A stretch of 64,000 bases of DNA. Source: Torreya grandis (taxonomy: Eukaryota; Streptophyta; Pinopsida; Cupressales; Taxaceae). The notes under the pieces are model-generated. The model searched no databases. It saw nothing but the letters and a program-made list of their open reading frames with translations, and was not told the DNA's origin. Positions 22,321 to 34,539 of the stretch are shown here, piece by piece (position 1 is the first letter of the stretch; each line of letters opens with the position of its first letter). A program made the position numbers and the translations under genes. The stretch is from contig JARHVA010004902.1 of NCBI GenBank assembly GCA_037957365.1, forward strand, positions 620,001 to 684,000, written 5' to 3'.

Positions 22321-23727
22321 ATGGATGACACTGCTGGTGGCAGTGCCTCTGGGGATCTATTTAGAAATCTAATAGTGGATATTCCATCCAACGAATGGAA
22401 GAAGACACTTATAGGTGAAAAGACGTGCCCCTCAAAAAGCATGATGAGCCTCCCTGTTATCTCAGAGGGCACAACCCTGCATATCCCAGATGATCTGGTG
22501 GAGGAAATCATGGCATCCATGGACCTTACATTGGTAGGTAAGTTTTTTTCTTTCTATCCTAGTATCAAAATGATTAGGAAATGAGTTCTGTCTAGGTGGA
22601 AAGTTAAGGGTAGTGTTTCGATCACTGCCATGGCAAGAGGCCTATTCCTTTTTAGTTTTATGAATAGGGAGGACATAATCGCTACTCTTGCTGGAGGACC
22701 ATGGTTGTATGACCCACATTCTCTTGCCCTATGCTCATGGAAACTAGGATTTGATCCTAACTCAGACCTTAATCATTCTATTCCTGCTTGGGTAAGACTA
22801 CCAGGATTCCCTTTGGAATTCTAGGATGAAATTTTTTTCACAGCTATTGGCAATTCTATTGGCCAATATGTCACTACAGATCATACAACCAGAACAAAGT
22901 TCAGATGTGTGTACACTAGACTTTGTGTCAATGTTGAAACAAATAGGACTCTCCCTATGACCATAGAGCTAAACTCTAAATATGGGACCTAGACTCAGCC
23001 GATCACTTATGAAAATGCTACCACTTTCTGTCAAATATGTAAGAGAAAGGGGCATTTAATGACATAATGCACAACAAATCAAAAGGGGAGGAAAGATGAT
23101 TCCCAGATTGAAGGGGAGGATTAGGCTCTCAATTACAGAAAGAACAAGCAAGAAATGGAGAGTAAGGTGGAAAATCTGGACAACACAGAAAAGGGAGAGG
23201 AGGAGATGGGAAAGGAAGATATCACTAATAGTGAGGGAAAAACTGTCCCAAAGGAAAATATAGTATCATTTGATAGTCAGAAGGCTATATTTAACACAAC
23301 CAACCCTCTAGAAAAATAGACTAATATGTCTAAGGAAGGAGAAAGAGGTAACCTTTTGATAGAGGAAGTAAATGAAGAAGACAAAGTTCCAAGAGTTGGA
23401 TAGGAAGAAGTAACTCCAAAAAGTCCCACTAAAGGAGAAGCAGACCCACAGCTAAATACAGAAATTTTCCATGCTCTGGAAGTCGGAGACCAAGTAGGAA
23501 ACTACTTAGCAATAGGTGTAATAGGACAAATTGGCAGTAATGAACATGAGGAATGGGTTACCCCAAAGAAAAAGAACCAAAAAGGTAAAAAATCTATAGA
23601 TGTTGGCACTGAGCCCAAACAAGGGAGGCCAACCCTAAGAGAAACAAGACAAAGAGAGATTGCTAGGGAGATTGCCAGTGGTAAACAGAATACACCGGAG
23701 ACCCAACCCCCCAAACCCTCTAAATGA
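22321..23727 (+). pseudogene. LINE ORF1, DUF4283/CCHC RNA-binding protein (broken)
   Basis: The first in-frame ATG is 22321 (MDDTAGGSASGD). An N-terminal DUF4283-like region follows (EWKKTLIGE near 22396, LVGKFFSFYPS near 22531, NREDIIATLAGGPWLYD near 22668, PAWVRLPGFPLEF near 22788). The zinc knuckle at 23029-23070 is C-X2-C-X4-H-X4-C, with a TAA at 23065 where Gln is expected. The C-terminal half is Lys/Glu-rich. It ends TGA 23725-23727, overlapping the ORF2 start. It presumably coats LINE RNA. Stops are mostly single transitions from Gln or Trp codons. Confidence 0.85.
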
Positions 23728-26700
23728 GAATATTATCTTGGAACCTGAGGGGCTTTAACAATCCCTCAAAGTAGTTTGAGGTTAAAAATTGCATTTTAGA
23801 TAATAAATTAGATATTTTATTGCTCCAAGAAGTCAAGATGAATGAGGAGAATTTTATGAAAATTGTTGCCTATATATGGCCTAAGGCGGCTTTTTGCATT
23901 AGTCCTACTGAAGAGGCTTTAGGGGGGATTGTCATTATGTGGAATAGTGCTAAAATCCAAGGGTCTCTTATGGCTTATAATAAGCACTTCTTGATTACCA
24001 ATTTTTCTATGAAATCTTTGAACTGGTCGTTATCAATGTCTATGGACCGAATAACAGAGCTTTGAGATAGAAATTATGGATAGACCTGAGTAGTTTCAGG
24101 AATAATCCCCTAAACATTAGATGGATGTTAGCTAGAGATTTTAACACTCCTCTATACCCTTCGAAAAAATAGGGTGGAATTATGGATTACTCGGACAACA
24201 TGTTTGACTTTGCTAAATTCATCAATGATTAGGGATTATTGGACATAGAGCTGCAAAACCAAAATTTTACCTGGACCAATAAAAGAAGAGGAGATCAAAT
24301 GATTCAGGTTAAATTAGATAGATTTATTATATCAAGAAACTAGAAGGATTATCATAATATGTAGGTGTAGGCTTTCCCTAGAACCATTTCTGACCACTGC
24401 CCGATCTTCCTCAGTTGGAGAGAATAGGGACATTCCAGACCTTCCCCATTCCATTTTGAAGTTATGTGGATCAAACACAAAGACTTTAGACAAATGGTGG
24501 CCCAATGGTGGAAAATTCCTATTCAAGGTACTCCTATGTTCAGAATAGTCAAGAAACTCCAACACATTAAACAAGAAGTTTATGGATGGAATAGATACAA
24601 CTTTGGGCAAGTCTTCCAACAGAAGAAAAATATAGTGGGAAAACTCAAGGATATACAACTAATAGATCAAGGGGATGACTCTGAGGACACTTTAGAAGAA
24701 GAGAATATCTTGTCTTTAGAATGGAAGAATCTTATGGAAAGAGAAGAGGTTTTCTGGAAACAGAAATCCCGTGTTCAGTGGCTTAAAGAGGGGGATAGGA
24801 ACACTGCCTTTTTTCATCTCTCAACTATGAAACATAGGAAAGCCAATTCAATAACTAAGCTTGTCCTAGATAATGACAACATTATTACTGAGGATAATGA
24901 AATAAGGGAACAAGCCAAGGCTTTCTTTCAGAATTTGTTTACGAAAGAAAATAATAATGATAGAATCGATAGACCTATGAATCAATTTATTGATAAAATC
25001 GCCTGTTTGATAACGAAAGAAGATAATCTAGAGATGTTAAAGCCTATATCCGAGGAATAAGTCCATGCTATTTTATTCTCCATGGGTTATTTTAAAGCCT
25101 CAAGTCTTGATGGCTTTCCTCTTATATTCTTTCGGGAATATTGGGAGATAGTAGGAGCGGACCTCATGACTGCTGTGCGTGATTTTTTTAGATCAGGTAA
25201 ACTTTTGAAACAAGCTAATATTACCTTCATAGTACTTGTTCCTAAAAAATCACAACCTTCACACCTCACTAATTTTAGGCCCATTAGTCTATGCAACACT
25301 GTGTCTAAGTTATGTACTAAAATGCTGGTCATGAGGATTCAACCTTTGCTAGACAAAATTATTTCTCCTGCTCAAAAAGGTTTCATCCTGGGTAGGCAGA
25401 TCTTTGATGTTGTGATCACACACATGAGACTATTAACTTCATGGATAAGAGCAGAATCCCTGGGATAGCTCTCAAGCTTGATATTTCTAAAGCTTATGAT
25501 AGAGTCTCATGGACTTTTCTATTCCAAGTGATAAGAAAATTTAGGTTTAATGATAAAATGTCTCGCTTGTTATGGAACGCGGTCTTTTCTGCAAAATTCT
25601 CAGTACTGGTTAATGGTGTTCCTAGAGGGTTTTTATCATCCTCAAGAGGAATTCGTCAAGGAGACCCTCTCTCCCTGTACTTATTCATCATTATGGCTAA
25701 GGCACTAGGAAGATACATACAAGCAAATATAGCATCAAAAAAGCTAGTGGGCATCAAACCTGCCTCTTCCCTTCATCCTATGGTGGTACAGTAGTTTGTG
25801 GATGATACCATATTCTTTGGCATCTCATTGGTGATTGAAGCTAGAAGATGGAAGAATATCTTAAATAATTATGCTAGAGAGTTGGGACAAAGGATAAATT
25901 TCTAGAAAAGCAATGTGTATTTCTTCAACACTCCTAATGAACTTAGACATATAATCATTGATATATTAGAATGTGCTGAAGATGGCCTACCAGCTACCTA
26001 CCTGGGTCGCCCACTCTCGGTCAAAGAGGTATCTCCTAGATTTTGGAATGGAATTGTGGAAAGAACGCAGAAGAAACTTCTTGGTTGGAAGGGGAAACTA
26101 CTCAGCAGTGCTGGTAAACTATAACTTCTTCAGGCTTCGCTGCAAGGTATTCCTACATACTTTCTGTCTCTTTTTAAAATTTTTGCATATTTTGATGAGA
26201 AATTGGAACAAATCCAAAGGAAATTTTTATGGATGGGAGTGGAAGACAAATAGAGAATGTCTTTAGTCAGATGGGAAAAAGTGTGTCTTCCAAAATCTCA
26301 TGGTGGACTTAATATTAGGTCCATCAGGAACATGAACAAAGCCCTTCTCTCAAAAGTTAGTTGGAACCTGATCCATAAAAACAATGATTGGGGGGAAATA
26401 ATATATGCCAAGTACATGCATAGCATTGATGATTCTAACTTTCTTCAATAGACGGGATTACCCCAGGGATCTATGATATAGAATAAAATGCTAAAAAGTA
26501 GAAGCCTTCTCAAATAGGGAATTAGATGGAAACTTGGAAATGGCTAGCATATTAAATTCTGGGTTGATATCTAGTTAAAGGACAAGGCTCTCATCACATA
26601 GGGAAACTATGGAGAGATTGCTGACTTGACTACCCAATTTTTTGGAGATAGGGTCAGTGATTATATGGAAAATAAAAATGGGATGAGGATCTGGAAAAAT

Positions 26701-27951
26701 CTTTTGGATTGCTGTGTGCACCAGCCTGAGCTTTTCTCAAGAGTTCAGGAGATCCAGTAGTGCGTTCAGGAGATCAGAATCCCTCTCTTTCCTTGAGAGG
26801 ATGAACAATACTAGTGGCTAGATAAGAATGGATCATTCTCTGTCAAATCTACTTACCATCTGCTCATTCTTGAAGCTCAGAATAAAGATGTATGGAAAAA
26901 GGTTTGGAATCATAAACTTATTCCAGAAATTAACATGTTTTGGTGGGCTGCTGCTCATAACAAAATCCTTACTCAGGATAACCTTCAAAAGAGAGGGTTT
27001 ACTTTGGTTAACAGATGTTTCCTGTGTGGTTCAAAAGAGGAATCAATTTCACACCTCTTTATCCACTATGAGTTTGCCTGGGAATTATGGGGCACAATAC
27101 TTAACAACTTTGGTATTGAATGGGTTTGCAATTCTGACCTTAAAGAAGTAATTCTTAGCCGGAACCCAACCTTCACACATCCCTAGCTTATGGAATTATG
27201 GAAGCAAGCTCTGCCATGTTTGAGTTGGACTTTATGGAAAGAGTGTAATCACAAAATTTTTAGGGACACTGCTAGAAATGCTTCTCAGGTGTTTAACTCC
27301 TTTGCTAAGACCATTATGGAAAGTGTTACAACAGCTCATATTCGTGCTGCAGAGAAACCCCTATCTCAAATTGAAAGCCAAATTGCAGCCAAATGGAAGG
27401 TTTTAAACCAAATCCCTAGGTATAATAACTCCAAAATACTACAGAGACTTAATACTAAATGGATCCCCCCTAAACCTAATTGGATGAAACTCAACTTTGA
27501 TGGGGCATCCAAGTTGGATGGTAAAGCTAGTGGAGGAGGAATTATAAGGAATGATAAAGGATGGATGTCTGCTGTCTATGCTGGTGGAATTGGATGCTAG
27601 AGAAACAACTATCCTGAAGCAATGGCTTTACTATGGGGATTAAAGTTAGTTATATCCCTAGGAATAAGGAACTTGAATATACAAGGAGACTCTAAGATGG
27701 TCATAGATGCCATTAATAAAGCTTCAAATGTGGGAATCAAGCTAAAAGACATCATTACTGATATCCAATTTATTTTACAAAAGTTTTTCAAAGTTGAGAT
27801 TTCCCACACCTACAGAGAAGGCAACATGGTCCCTGATGCTTGTGCCAACCTTGGGTAGCAATTTTCAGATTGGAGGGTGTGGCAACAAGGTGTTCATATT
27901 CTATTAAACATTAGGGAGATCATTCAGAAGGAGATGACTTGTCAAGAATGA
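23724..27951 (+). pseudogene. LINE ORF2: endonuclease, reverse transcriptase, zf-RVT, RNase H (broken)
   Basis: It starts at ATG 23724 (MRILSWNLRGFNNPS, the usual APE-type endonuclease start). Endonuclease: LLLQEVKMNE near 23820, VVINVYGPN near 24026, SDHCPI near 24390. RT: FRPISLCNT near 25274, ALKLDISKAYDRVSW near 25470, IRQGDPLS near 25650, and FVDD at 25795-25806, just after a TAG at a Gln site. zf-RVT: CFLCGSKEESISHLF near 27019. RNase H: NFDGASK near 27490, PEAMALLWGL near 27613, IQGDSKMVID near 27678, MVPDACANLG near 27826, so all four acidic residues are present. It ends TGA 27949-27951. Frame changes lie near 24020 and 25415, and scattered TAG and TAA codons occur. About 1,409 codons. 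Confidence 0.92.
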
Positions 27952-28610
27952 GGTGTATTGATGACCTTGAAAAGACCCCTGTTGATACCCCTAGCTCCTT
28001 TACGAGCAAGAAGGGCAAGAAGAGAAAGGTTGATGAAGAGGAAGAAAATATTAAAGAGACTGTGGAAGGGACCCACAGGAATCTGGGTAGGGCCATAGGG
28101 GGCCAAGGTGGCAAATCTTACAAGCCTTCCAAAATTAATAAGGAAGGATTCCCCTCTAGAGTGTGAAGGTCAGGGCAGATTACTGGTAAACCAGCCTTAA
28201 AGGCTAGACTGATTGATTATTCAGAAAGTGCTTCAGAAGAAGCAACCCAGGAGGAAGAGTCTAAGGAGCTGGAAATCTAGGAAATTTTAGAGGACACTAA
28301 AGGGAAGCAGGCTACTAGGGATTTTGAGGTTATTGAGGAGCAGGGTGCTGACATTATGGGAACTACTGACAATAAGGGGAAAATGTATGTCGAGGAAGAT
28401 GGTGAGGGCACTGAGAATGAGACTAATTGGAAAACTAAAATTAGGGTCCTGAAGAACTGCATTCAAAAGCTGGAGAAGGTCTTTGCCAAAGGGCTTCATA
28501 ATACAATTCTGCTGAACATGTCTATGCTGGAAGTGGTGGGTAATACTGGGTATGCTGACAATGCAAAGAATGAGAAACTCAATGATTTTATCAAATCAAT
28601 AGTTATGTAA
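27948..28610 (+). pseudogene. LINE ORF3, unknown basic/acidic protein (broken)
   Basis: ATG 27948 overlaps the ORF2 stop as ATGA; the frame runs 221 codons to TAA 28608-28610. I do not recognise the protein. Near residue 23 it has KKGKKRKVDEEEE, which looks like a monopartite nuclear localisation signal followed by an acidic run. A Lys/Ser-rich part (KSYKPSKINKEGFPSR) and an acidic stretch follow, and the end (IRVLKNCIQKLEKVFAKGL) looks helical. Two in-frame stops, TGA 28164 and TAG 28278, are each one transition from Trp or Gln. Its position after RNase H and inside the 17-bp duplication makes it part of the LINE and not host sequence. Confidence 0.65.
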
Positions 28611-28775
28611 GGGGAGACCTCTCTAACTCTAGTCTTCCCATGGTTGTGTTTTGTTTCTGTCTGTTGTTCTTGGCTATGCCGTTGTCTCTCTGAAGGCATT
28701 TTTTGTTTATTTGCCTTCTTGTCTTTTTTGACTATATAGGGTTTGGCCCTTGGTTTGCCGCCTTACTTTATCAAA
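28611..28775 (+). other. LINE 3' UTR and short A tail
   Basis: About 165 bp of T-rich sequence ends TTTATCAAAAA. I see no clear AATAAA signal. The A run is about five bases long, short for a LINE, as also seen in other plant L1 copies. Confidence 0.7.
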
Positions 28776-28792
28776 AACATGTGTTTAATATT
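28776..28792 (+). other. LINE target-site duplication, right copy
   Basis: Exact match to 22198-22214, which fixes the 3' end of the LINE at 28775 give or take two A residues. Confidence 0.95.
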
Positions 28793-29109
28793 GCAAAATC
28801 CAAATCAATTTTAGATTTTATAACTATTGCACATACTGATACCCCGTAGACTTTTATATACTTTAACAAATCAATCTATTGTAGAATTGGGTTCACCTTT
28901 TGGTATGGTTAAGGTGATCAAATCACTCAATCCTGCCAATTTTTTAGGTTGGGATTGATTGTATCAACCAACCTCACTAGGTTAAAAGTATCATTGGATT
29001 ACATAATTAAACTAATCTCAAGTACCAGGTGGTAACTCACTTTTGCTCTAAAGTTAGGGGCATGTACCTTCCAATATCTATATCTCTATCTCCTTAGATA
29101 TATGAACTT

Positions 29110-29174
<65 letters not shown>

Positions 29175-30826
29175 TAAGGTTGGTTTCAAATCCTTAAAAT
29201 GATACATATTTTTCAAAATAACTTGCCAATAGGCAACGTGGTTATATTGACATATATGCATACTCCTAAACCTTACTCTTTCCATTTTAATATTTTTAGG
29301 TACTTGCAATTCCAAATTATATGCACTAATTTTACATTATAACATGATATTAGTTCTAGGTTAGTCCCCAACAAAGCACTCAAATTAAACTCAAGTAAAG
29401 ATAAGGTGTGCATACACACCCAAGTACTTATTCCTTTCCTTTATACTAGAAATTTCATTACTAGAATAAGGGGGAGGGGGAGGGAGGAGAGAGGGTAAAT
29501 GTAGACAATATTTATTGATTATGTATCACCTTAGTCTTTTACACTTGGAAAAGTCGTATCTTATTTGTTCTTCTTAGTTATACATTCTCCTTGCTTCCAT
29601 AAGCCTCACATATAATCTATTTTTTGCTCCTTGGCCTATCTCTTACTTTGACCAACCTTATATTGATAATAAAGGTAACATATCTCATCCATAATGCTTA
29701 AAATGTATTTATCTTGCACCTTTACAAGTTTTGAGCTTATACATGCTTTCCTACTCCCTAGATACTAACATCTAGGTTCGATAATAGTGTCAATGTTATT
29801 ATCATGACTTGAAACAAGTGTCTACTACCCTAAAATCATCTAATTTACAAATAAAACATATTACAATGGTTGGTCTACATGTTTTAACGTGAGTTATCTC
29901 TAGATAGGATTGGTATAAATATAATATCATCCCTCATTCATTCCTCACCTAGCAAAAAACCAAAGAGACCAAGGCATTTATAGAAAATACTCTATCAAGT
30001 ATACAATTGATCAAAATCTTCCCTATTTACATAATAATCATAGGTACAACACATCTATAGGTTGTAAGTACTAAAGGAAAATTCATAAGGTCTTATTTAC
30101 CAAGTTTCAAGCTAGGTCATCATTGTACTTACTTTACACACATTGCATAATTCACACATAATCCAACACGTAGGGGAAAACTACATGAGTCTGAGGCCCT
30201 CTTCAAACTATTGGCTATGTAGGTAGTGCCCTTGAAAACATGATAATTAGGGTCATCTTGACACCATGCACCCATTAAACCATTTTTACCCAAGGTGATA
30301 TAAAGATGGAAAGCTAGGGTTTTTCCATTTTATGAGGAGTGACAGTCCATGACCTAGTTTTAAATGCAACAAAGTGAAGGCGAAGCCAAATCTAAAATCA
30401 TCCAGGTGGATGCATATTATTTTGATAGATATTATTTACAGGACACTAATATCAAACATGAACAATAAAATTGATTCAACCATCTAGGGTTAATGCAACT
30501 ATCTAGAGAGCTAAAGGTACTAGATCTAGAATCTAATGATTGTTCCATGCTGTCTTCCTACTTGATTTCAAACTATTCTAGATTCATCAAATTTTTAGCA
30601 TCGGAACTAGATAAGTACTTTGTTATATATGTCATATATATATAACTTAGTTTTACTTTATATTTATATCCTATTCTTAGTTTTATAAATTTAGTATATG
30701 AGATATGTAAGTTTAACATTTAATTGGCCTGTTGTAGATATCATATTCACCCTTGTGCCCTATCATTTATATATTTTTAACCCTATAATAAATAGGATAA
30801 ATATCCCAAATTAGGTTTAAACATCT
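28793..30826. other. Non-coding DNA between LINE and outer gypsy LTR
   Basis: No frame of interest. It holds the TA microsatellite at 29114 and a purine-rich run (GGGGGAGGGGGAGGGAGGAG, 29470-29489) followed by GAGAGGG. It continues the DNA that was left of 22198 before the LINE inserted. Confidence 0.5.
29114..29172. repeat. (TA)n microsatellite
   Basis: An uninterrupted alternating TA tract of about 29 units. Confidence 0.97.
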
Positions 30827-31892
30827 TGCTCACTTACATGATGCTATTTATGAGTGCTAATTGTCTTCCTCATATGCTAATGGGTTATTTTCATTTTTAG
30901 TCCTTGGCCTAAAAAATTCAAAAATGTTTGGACTAAATGTGGATTCTCATCTTGAAGATTTTATTCGTAAGTATGTGTGATGAATTTGATTTGGATTAAC
31001 TTGGCCTTTTGATATGTAAATGATAAAATAGTTATTGTCTAAAATTTAAATTTTGGAGTTGATCTATTAAGACTTTTCTTAAGGAATTTAAGCTTCCCTA
31101 CACTATTTGAGCTAGATATGCTTTGAGGTTCATTTCAAAATTCAAGTTAATAGTGTTTCATAATATCAATATTACTCTTTTACCTTATATTGAAACATTT
31201 GCCTTAATATTAAAAATATTAACCCATGATCATTATGGATGTGAAATGTTACCTTGAAAGCATTTGAGCTTTAATCCATAGACCATAACCTTTTCTTGTG
31301 TTAAGTCTAAAAGAGGGAGCTTTAATGATTTATTTTCAATGGTCTTAGGCTTATCTATTGCTTAAATTTGGGAAAATTTCATCATAAAATCTTCATGTGT
31401 GGCCTTTATTTTGGCTAAATCTATGTTTCAATTGACTTTATTTATGACTGTGAGTCTTTCGTTTGGTCTAAATTTGGGATTTTATTTGAAACTTGTTCGA
31501 TTATTACTTTTCTTAGATTAACCTATTAACATGTCACTCAAGTATTTTCCCTTATCTTTTTCATGCAAGAATCCTTCAAAGGACCCAATCCATGGATCTC
31601 CATCCACATGGTTAAATCACACTTATTCATATTTGAAGAGGAGCTTGATTAAAATTTCTAAGTCCAAAGGCAACCCAAATTCCTAGGATCATGATGCATT
31701 TCACCCATCTATAAGTGCAGAGCCTAATCAATGTCAAAGGATCAAATAAATCTCAAAATTCTCAATATTGTGACACATGTCATCATCACAAAAGTTAGGG
31801 ACTCAAAGCATTGGTAGAGGATTGCTTGGTAAGGCCCCCATTAGCCATCCATTCTGTTAGATTGATTAAAGTAAACCAAGAACCCCACAATC

Positions 31893-32952
31893 ATGCCATG
31901 TGGCATGATCATGCTAAATTAAAGTAAAATTCAAAGAGTTAGGATGATTCCATGTGGTATCATCTTGGGAACCAAAGGTCACAGACCAAGTGAATGAGGG
32001 ACTGCCACATGGACCTAATGACATCAACAAGGTCCCATATCATAAATTTGATATATGTATACCCATTAGTAGACTGTCAAGCTTTGATCATCAATCAATT
32101 AGAACATGCCATGTGGCATAGGTTGAATCATGTAAATGATGCGTCTAAATGCAAAATCTAAATTTATCTTTCTAACATTTCAATGATTTTTTCCTTATCA
32201 ATTTCTAGTTTTGTACTTAACTATTTAAATTGAAATGTGTAGGTTTGAAGTATGCCCCATGACGAAGATTCAACACTAGAGTGACACATGGCAGCATAAT
32301 GTAGACCCCAATCACTTGTAGAAGTCTAGAAAACTAAAGAATCAATTAATTTTTGGGGCACTTTCAAAATATGAGATTGTGCCATGGGGCATGATCTCAT
32401 ATACTTGGGATGACAGAAGGTAGTTGGCAAAAACATAGAGATCTAAGGCCCGAAGGCTAAAGATGCTTCCACATGATGACATCTTAGGAGTCTAGAATTT
32501 GGAAGCCATTGGTAGAGGACAAAGTGGCCCCAAGCCTCAAAGGTCTGCAATGCCATATATGGTAGCATCATGGATGCATGGTAAAATATAATAAAAAGTC
32601 TGAAGGCTACTGACTATCGATCTCCCAAATTAATTGCTTGTGGAGGCTAATCAATGATAGATACAACGAGCCTTGAATATTGAATTCCTGAGATGCAACC
32701 ATGTGGAAAAATCTCATAATCTAGGACTTTTAGAGCATAGTGAGGATACTAGGAAGGGATAGATCATTGCAGATTATTTGATCTCTCAGATTGATGGCTC
32801 GTAGGACCTAATTTTACAAAGATCCTAACTACAAAAATAGCTTCACAATAATGCCACATGGCATGATAACATTAATTCTAAGCTCATTGACATCTAAAAA
32901 AAGATAGACATAAAGAGCATAAAAAAGAGTTGAGGGAGTGCCAAGTGGCACC
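31893..32952 (+). repeat. Cluster of TGCCATGTGGCA-like palindromes in U3
   Basis: About eleven copies of CCATGTGG/CCACATGG or degenerate forms occur near 31893, 31950, 32003, 32106, 32284, 32378, 32467, 32553, 32698, 32851 and 32940. The best palindromes are ATGCCATGTGGCAT (31893-31906) and ATGCCACATGGCAT (32851-32864). Neighbouring words such as ATTGGTAGAGGA (31809 and 32509) repeat too, so this is a decayed subrepeat array. Confidence 0.7.
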
Positions 32953-33456
32953 TCCCTATGAAGTTGTGAAAATATAGTGAATTTCAGGTCAAGTAAAGAG
33001 ATAACAAATGCAAAAAAGAGTAAAATAGGGCCTAGTTATCATGTCGAGTCAACAAAGCGATGACAAGCTAGGAAATAAATGCCCATCTACCTATCAAAGC
33101 TGTCATACCTAAAATACTAACCATAAGTATGTTCTTGTTACAAAGTTGATCTATGGGTTAAATGTAGGGGATAAAGTGGATGCAAATACTTTAAGACTTC
33201 AATATAGGAATGATAAAATTCAATACTGAGCAGGTGGAAAAAAGATCACGGGTAATAGAATTAAATGTAAATTCAGCTAAACCATTGATCAAGGTATGGT
33301 CTATGCAATAAATTAGGTAGAAAGTATGGCTTTGAACTACAAGAGCATGGTTGAGCTGGCAAATCTGTCAAGATCTCAACAACCTCTCTTAGTCATCACT
33401 CAATTTTTTTAACCAACCCAGTAGTGGGCTGAGCAAATTTCATGGACAAATATGTC

Positions 33457-33463
33457 TATATAA
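33457..33463 (+). promoter_or_regulatory. TATA box in gypsy LTR
   Basis: CTATATAAGGG, in the context expected of a plant retrotransposon LTR promoter. It would start transcription near 33490, leaving about 400 bp of R-U5. Confidence 0.6.
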
Positions 33464-33891
33464 GGGATATTGTTTCCCTTTGTAAAGGTTTACATTTCTA
33501 TATAGAGAAACTCTGTCAAAATTATAGTAGAATCCTTTACTTATTTTAACTTTATTTTCTTGTCTATGAATGTTGTTCACTATTTCCTATTTTTATTCCA
33601 TGTTTGTGCCAAAGAATTGATACTATGTTTTGTTACAAAAATGATTGTAGTAACTAAATTGTGTTTATGCTAGTATAGTTCATTTGTGAGTTCTTTTTTT
33701 TCTCTCTAGAAACACTTTGCTTTATGTGATTGCATTTATAAGGTGATTTCAAAGCTATGTGTGTAGTTTACTATAGGTATTTATTGTGTTTACATTTATT
33801 GAAGGATATATGATTTAAGCATTCAAATTTATATCCTTAGAAGCTTGCCTACTAAGTGGCTAAAGTTTGTACAATTACTGGTCCAGGCACA

Positions 33892-33909
33892 TGGTGGTAT
33901 AACTGTGAC
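33892..33909 (+). other. Candidate primer binding site (weak)
   Basis: TGGTGGTATAACTGTGAC follows the proposed LTR end ..GGCACA. It begins with TGG as a site complementary to a tRNA CCA end should, but I cannot match it to a tRNA, so both this site and the LTR end remain tentative. Confidence 0.3.
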
Positions 33910-34539
33910 ATAGAATGAATATGTTATTATAACATATTCATCCTCTCAACTAAAAAACTCCTTTTATGCCTTCACATTCCATCTCTTTTCATATTTATTT
34001 TGGAACTAAAATATCATTTCCCTTACTTTATAAATCAGTGAAGCAGAAACACAATAGAGATTTTGAATCATGGCCAGGTTAGCAAGCAAGAATTTTATTC
34101 AATCAAGATATTGAGCTTTTGGTAGTAGCAGTTACTTCTCTTGGAATCTATTCCTAGTAGGATACATCATAGAGCCACACACCCAAAAATGTGCCCTAGA
34201 TTGATTTAGCTATCAATTTTAAAATGGAGAACAAAAGACCCTTATTGTTCTCTACCTTTCTCTTTCTGAGCACTTAACCTCATAACTATTTCTTGGAGTA
34301 GGATTTTGGAGTGAAAAATATCTAACAATAAGAGGGATTTTAGATTTAAATTTGTTGTTTTCTAACCTTTTAACTATTAAATTTTACAGCATGCCATAGC
34401 CTTATATGTGAGTGACTAGGTACCAATATATCCATGGAAGATTGGTCATCTCACCATTGTAAGTCCATAGAAGAACATGAACTAGTAGAGGTAGGACTAG
34501 ATCAATTTTTACTCCCATTAGATCATATTCTCAATTTGA

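Larger units (their letters stand above)
22215..28775 (+). mobile_element. Full-length-looking LINE (plant L1-like non-LTR retrotransposon)
   Basis: The element is 6.56 kb, flanked by a perfect 17-bp duplication. It has ORF1 (gag-like with CCHC), ORF2 (endonuclease, RT, zinc-binding zf-RVT, RNase H) and a third ORF before the 3' UTR. The A tail is only about five bases. The 5' UTR (22215-22320) contains TTTGAAACTAGTT twice, at 22227 and 22256. The exact duplication combined with many stop codons means the insert is not young, yet both target copies survived. Confidence 0.95.
30827..33891 (+). repeat. Left LTR of outer gypsy element
   Basis: It starts TGCTCACTTACATGATGC, matching TGTTCACTTACATGATGC at 63716. 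A TATA box at 33457 suggests that U3 is about 2.6 kb. The 3' end is set tentatively at ..GGCACA (33891), because TGGTGGTAT follows and the gag region lies downstream. Only the first 285 bp can be checked against the right LTR. It contains the CATGTGG palindrome cluster. Confidence 0.75.

Noticed and set aside
25973..26266. Plus-strand frame overlapping LINE RT
   Set aside because: The RT homology (RTQKKLLGWKGKLLSSAGKL) is in the other frame; this one is a shadow.
29114..29172. TA tract as a regulatory element or origin
   Set aside because: A plain microsatellite; nothing around it suggests function.
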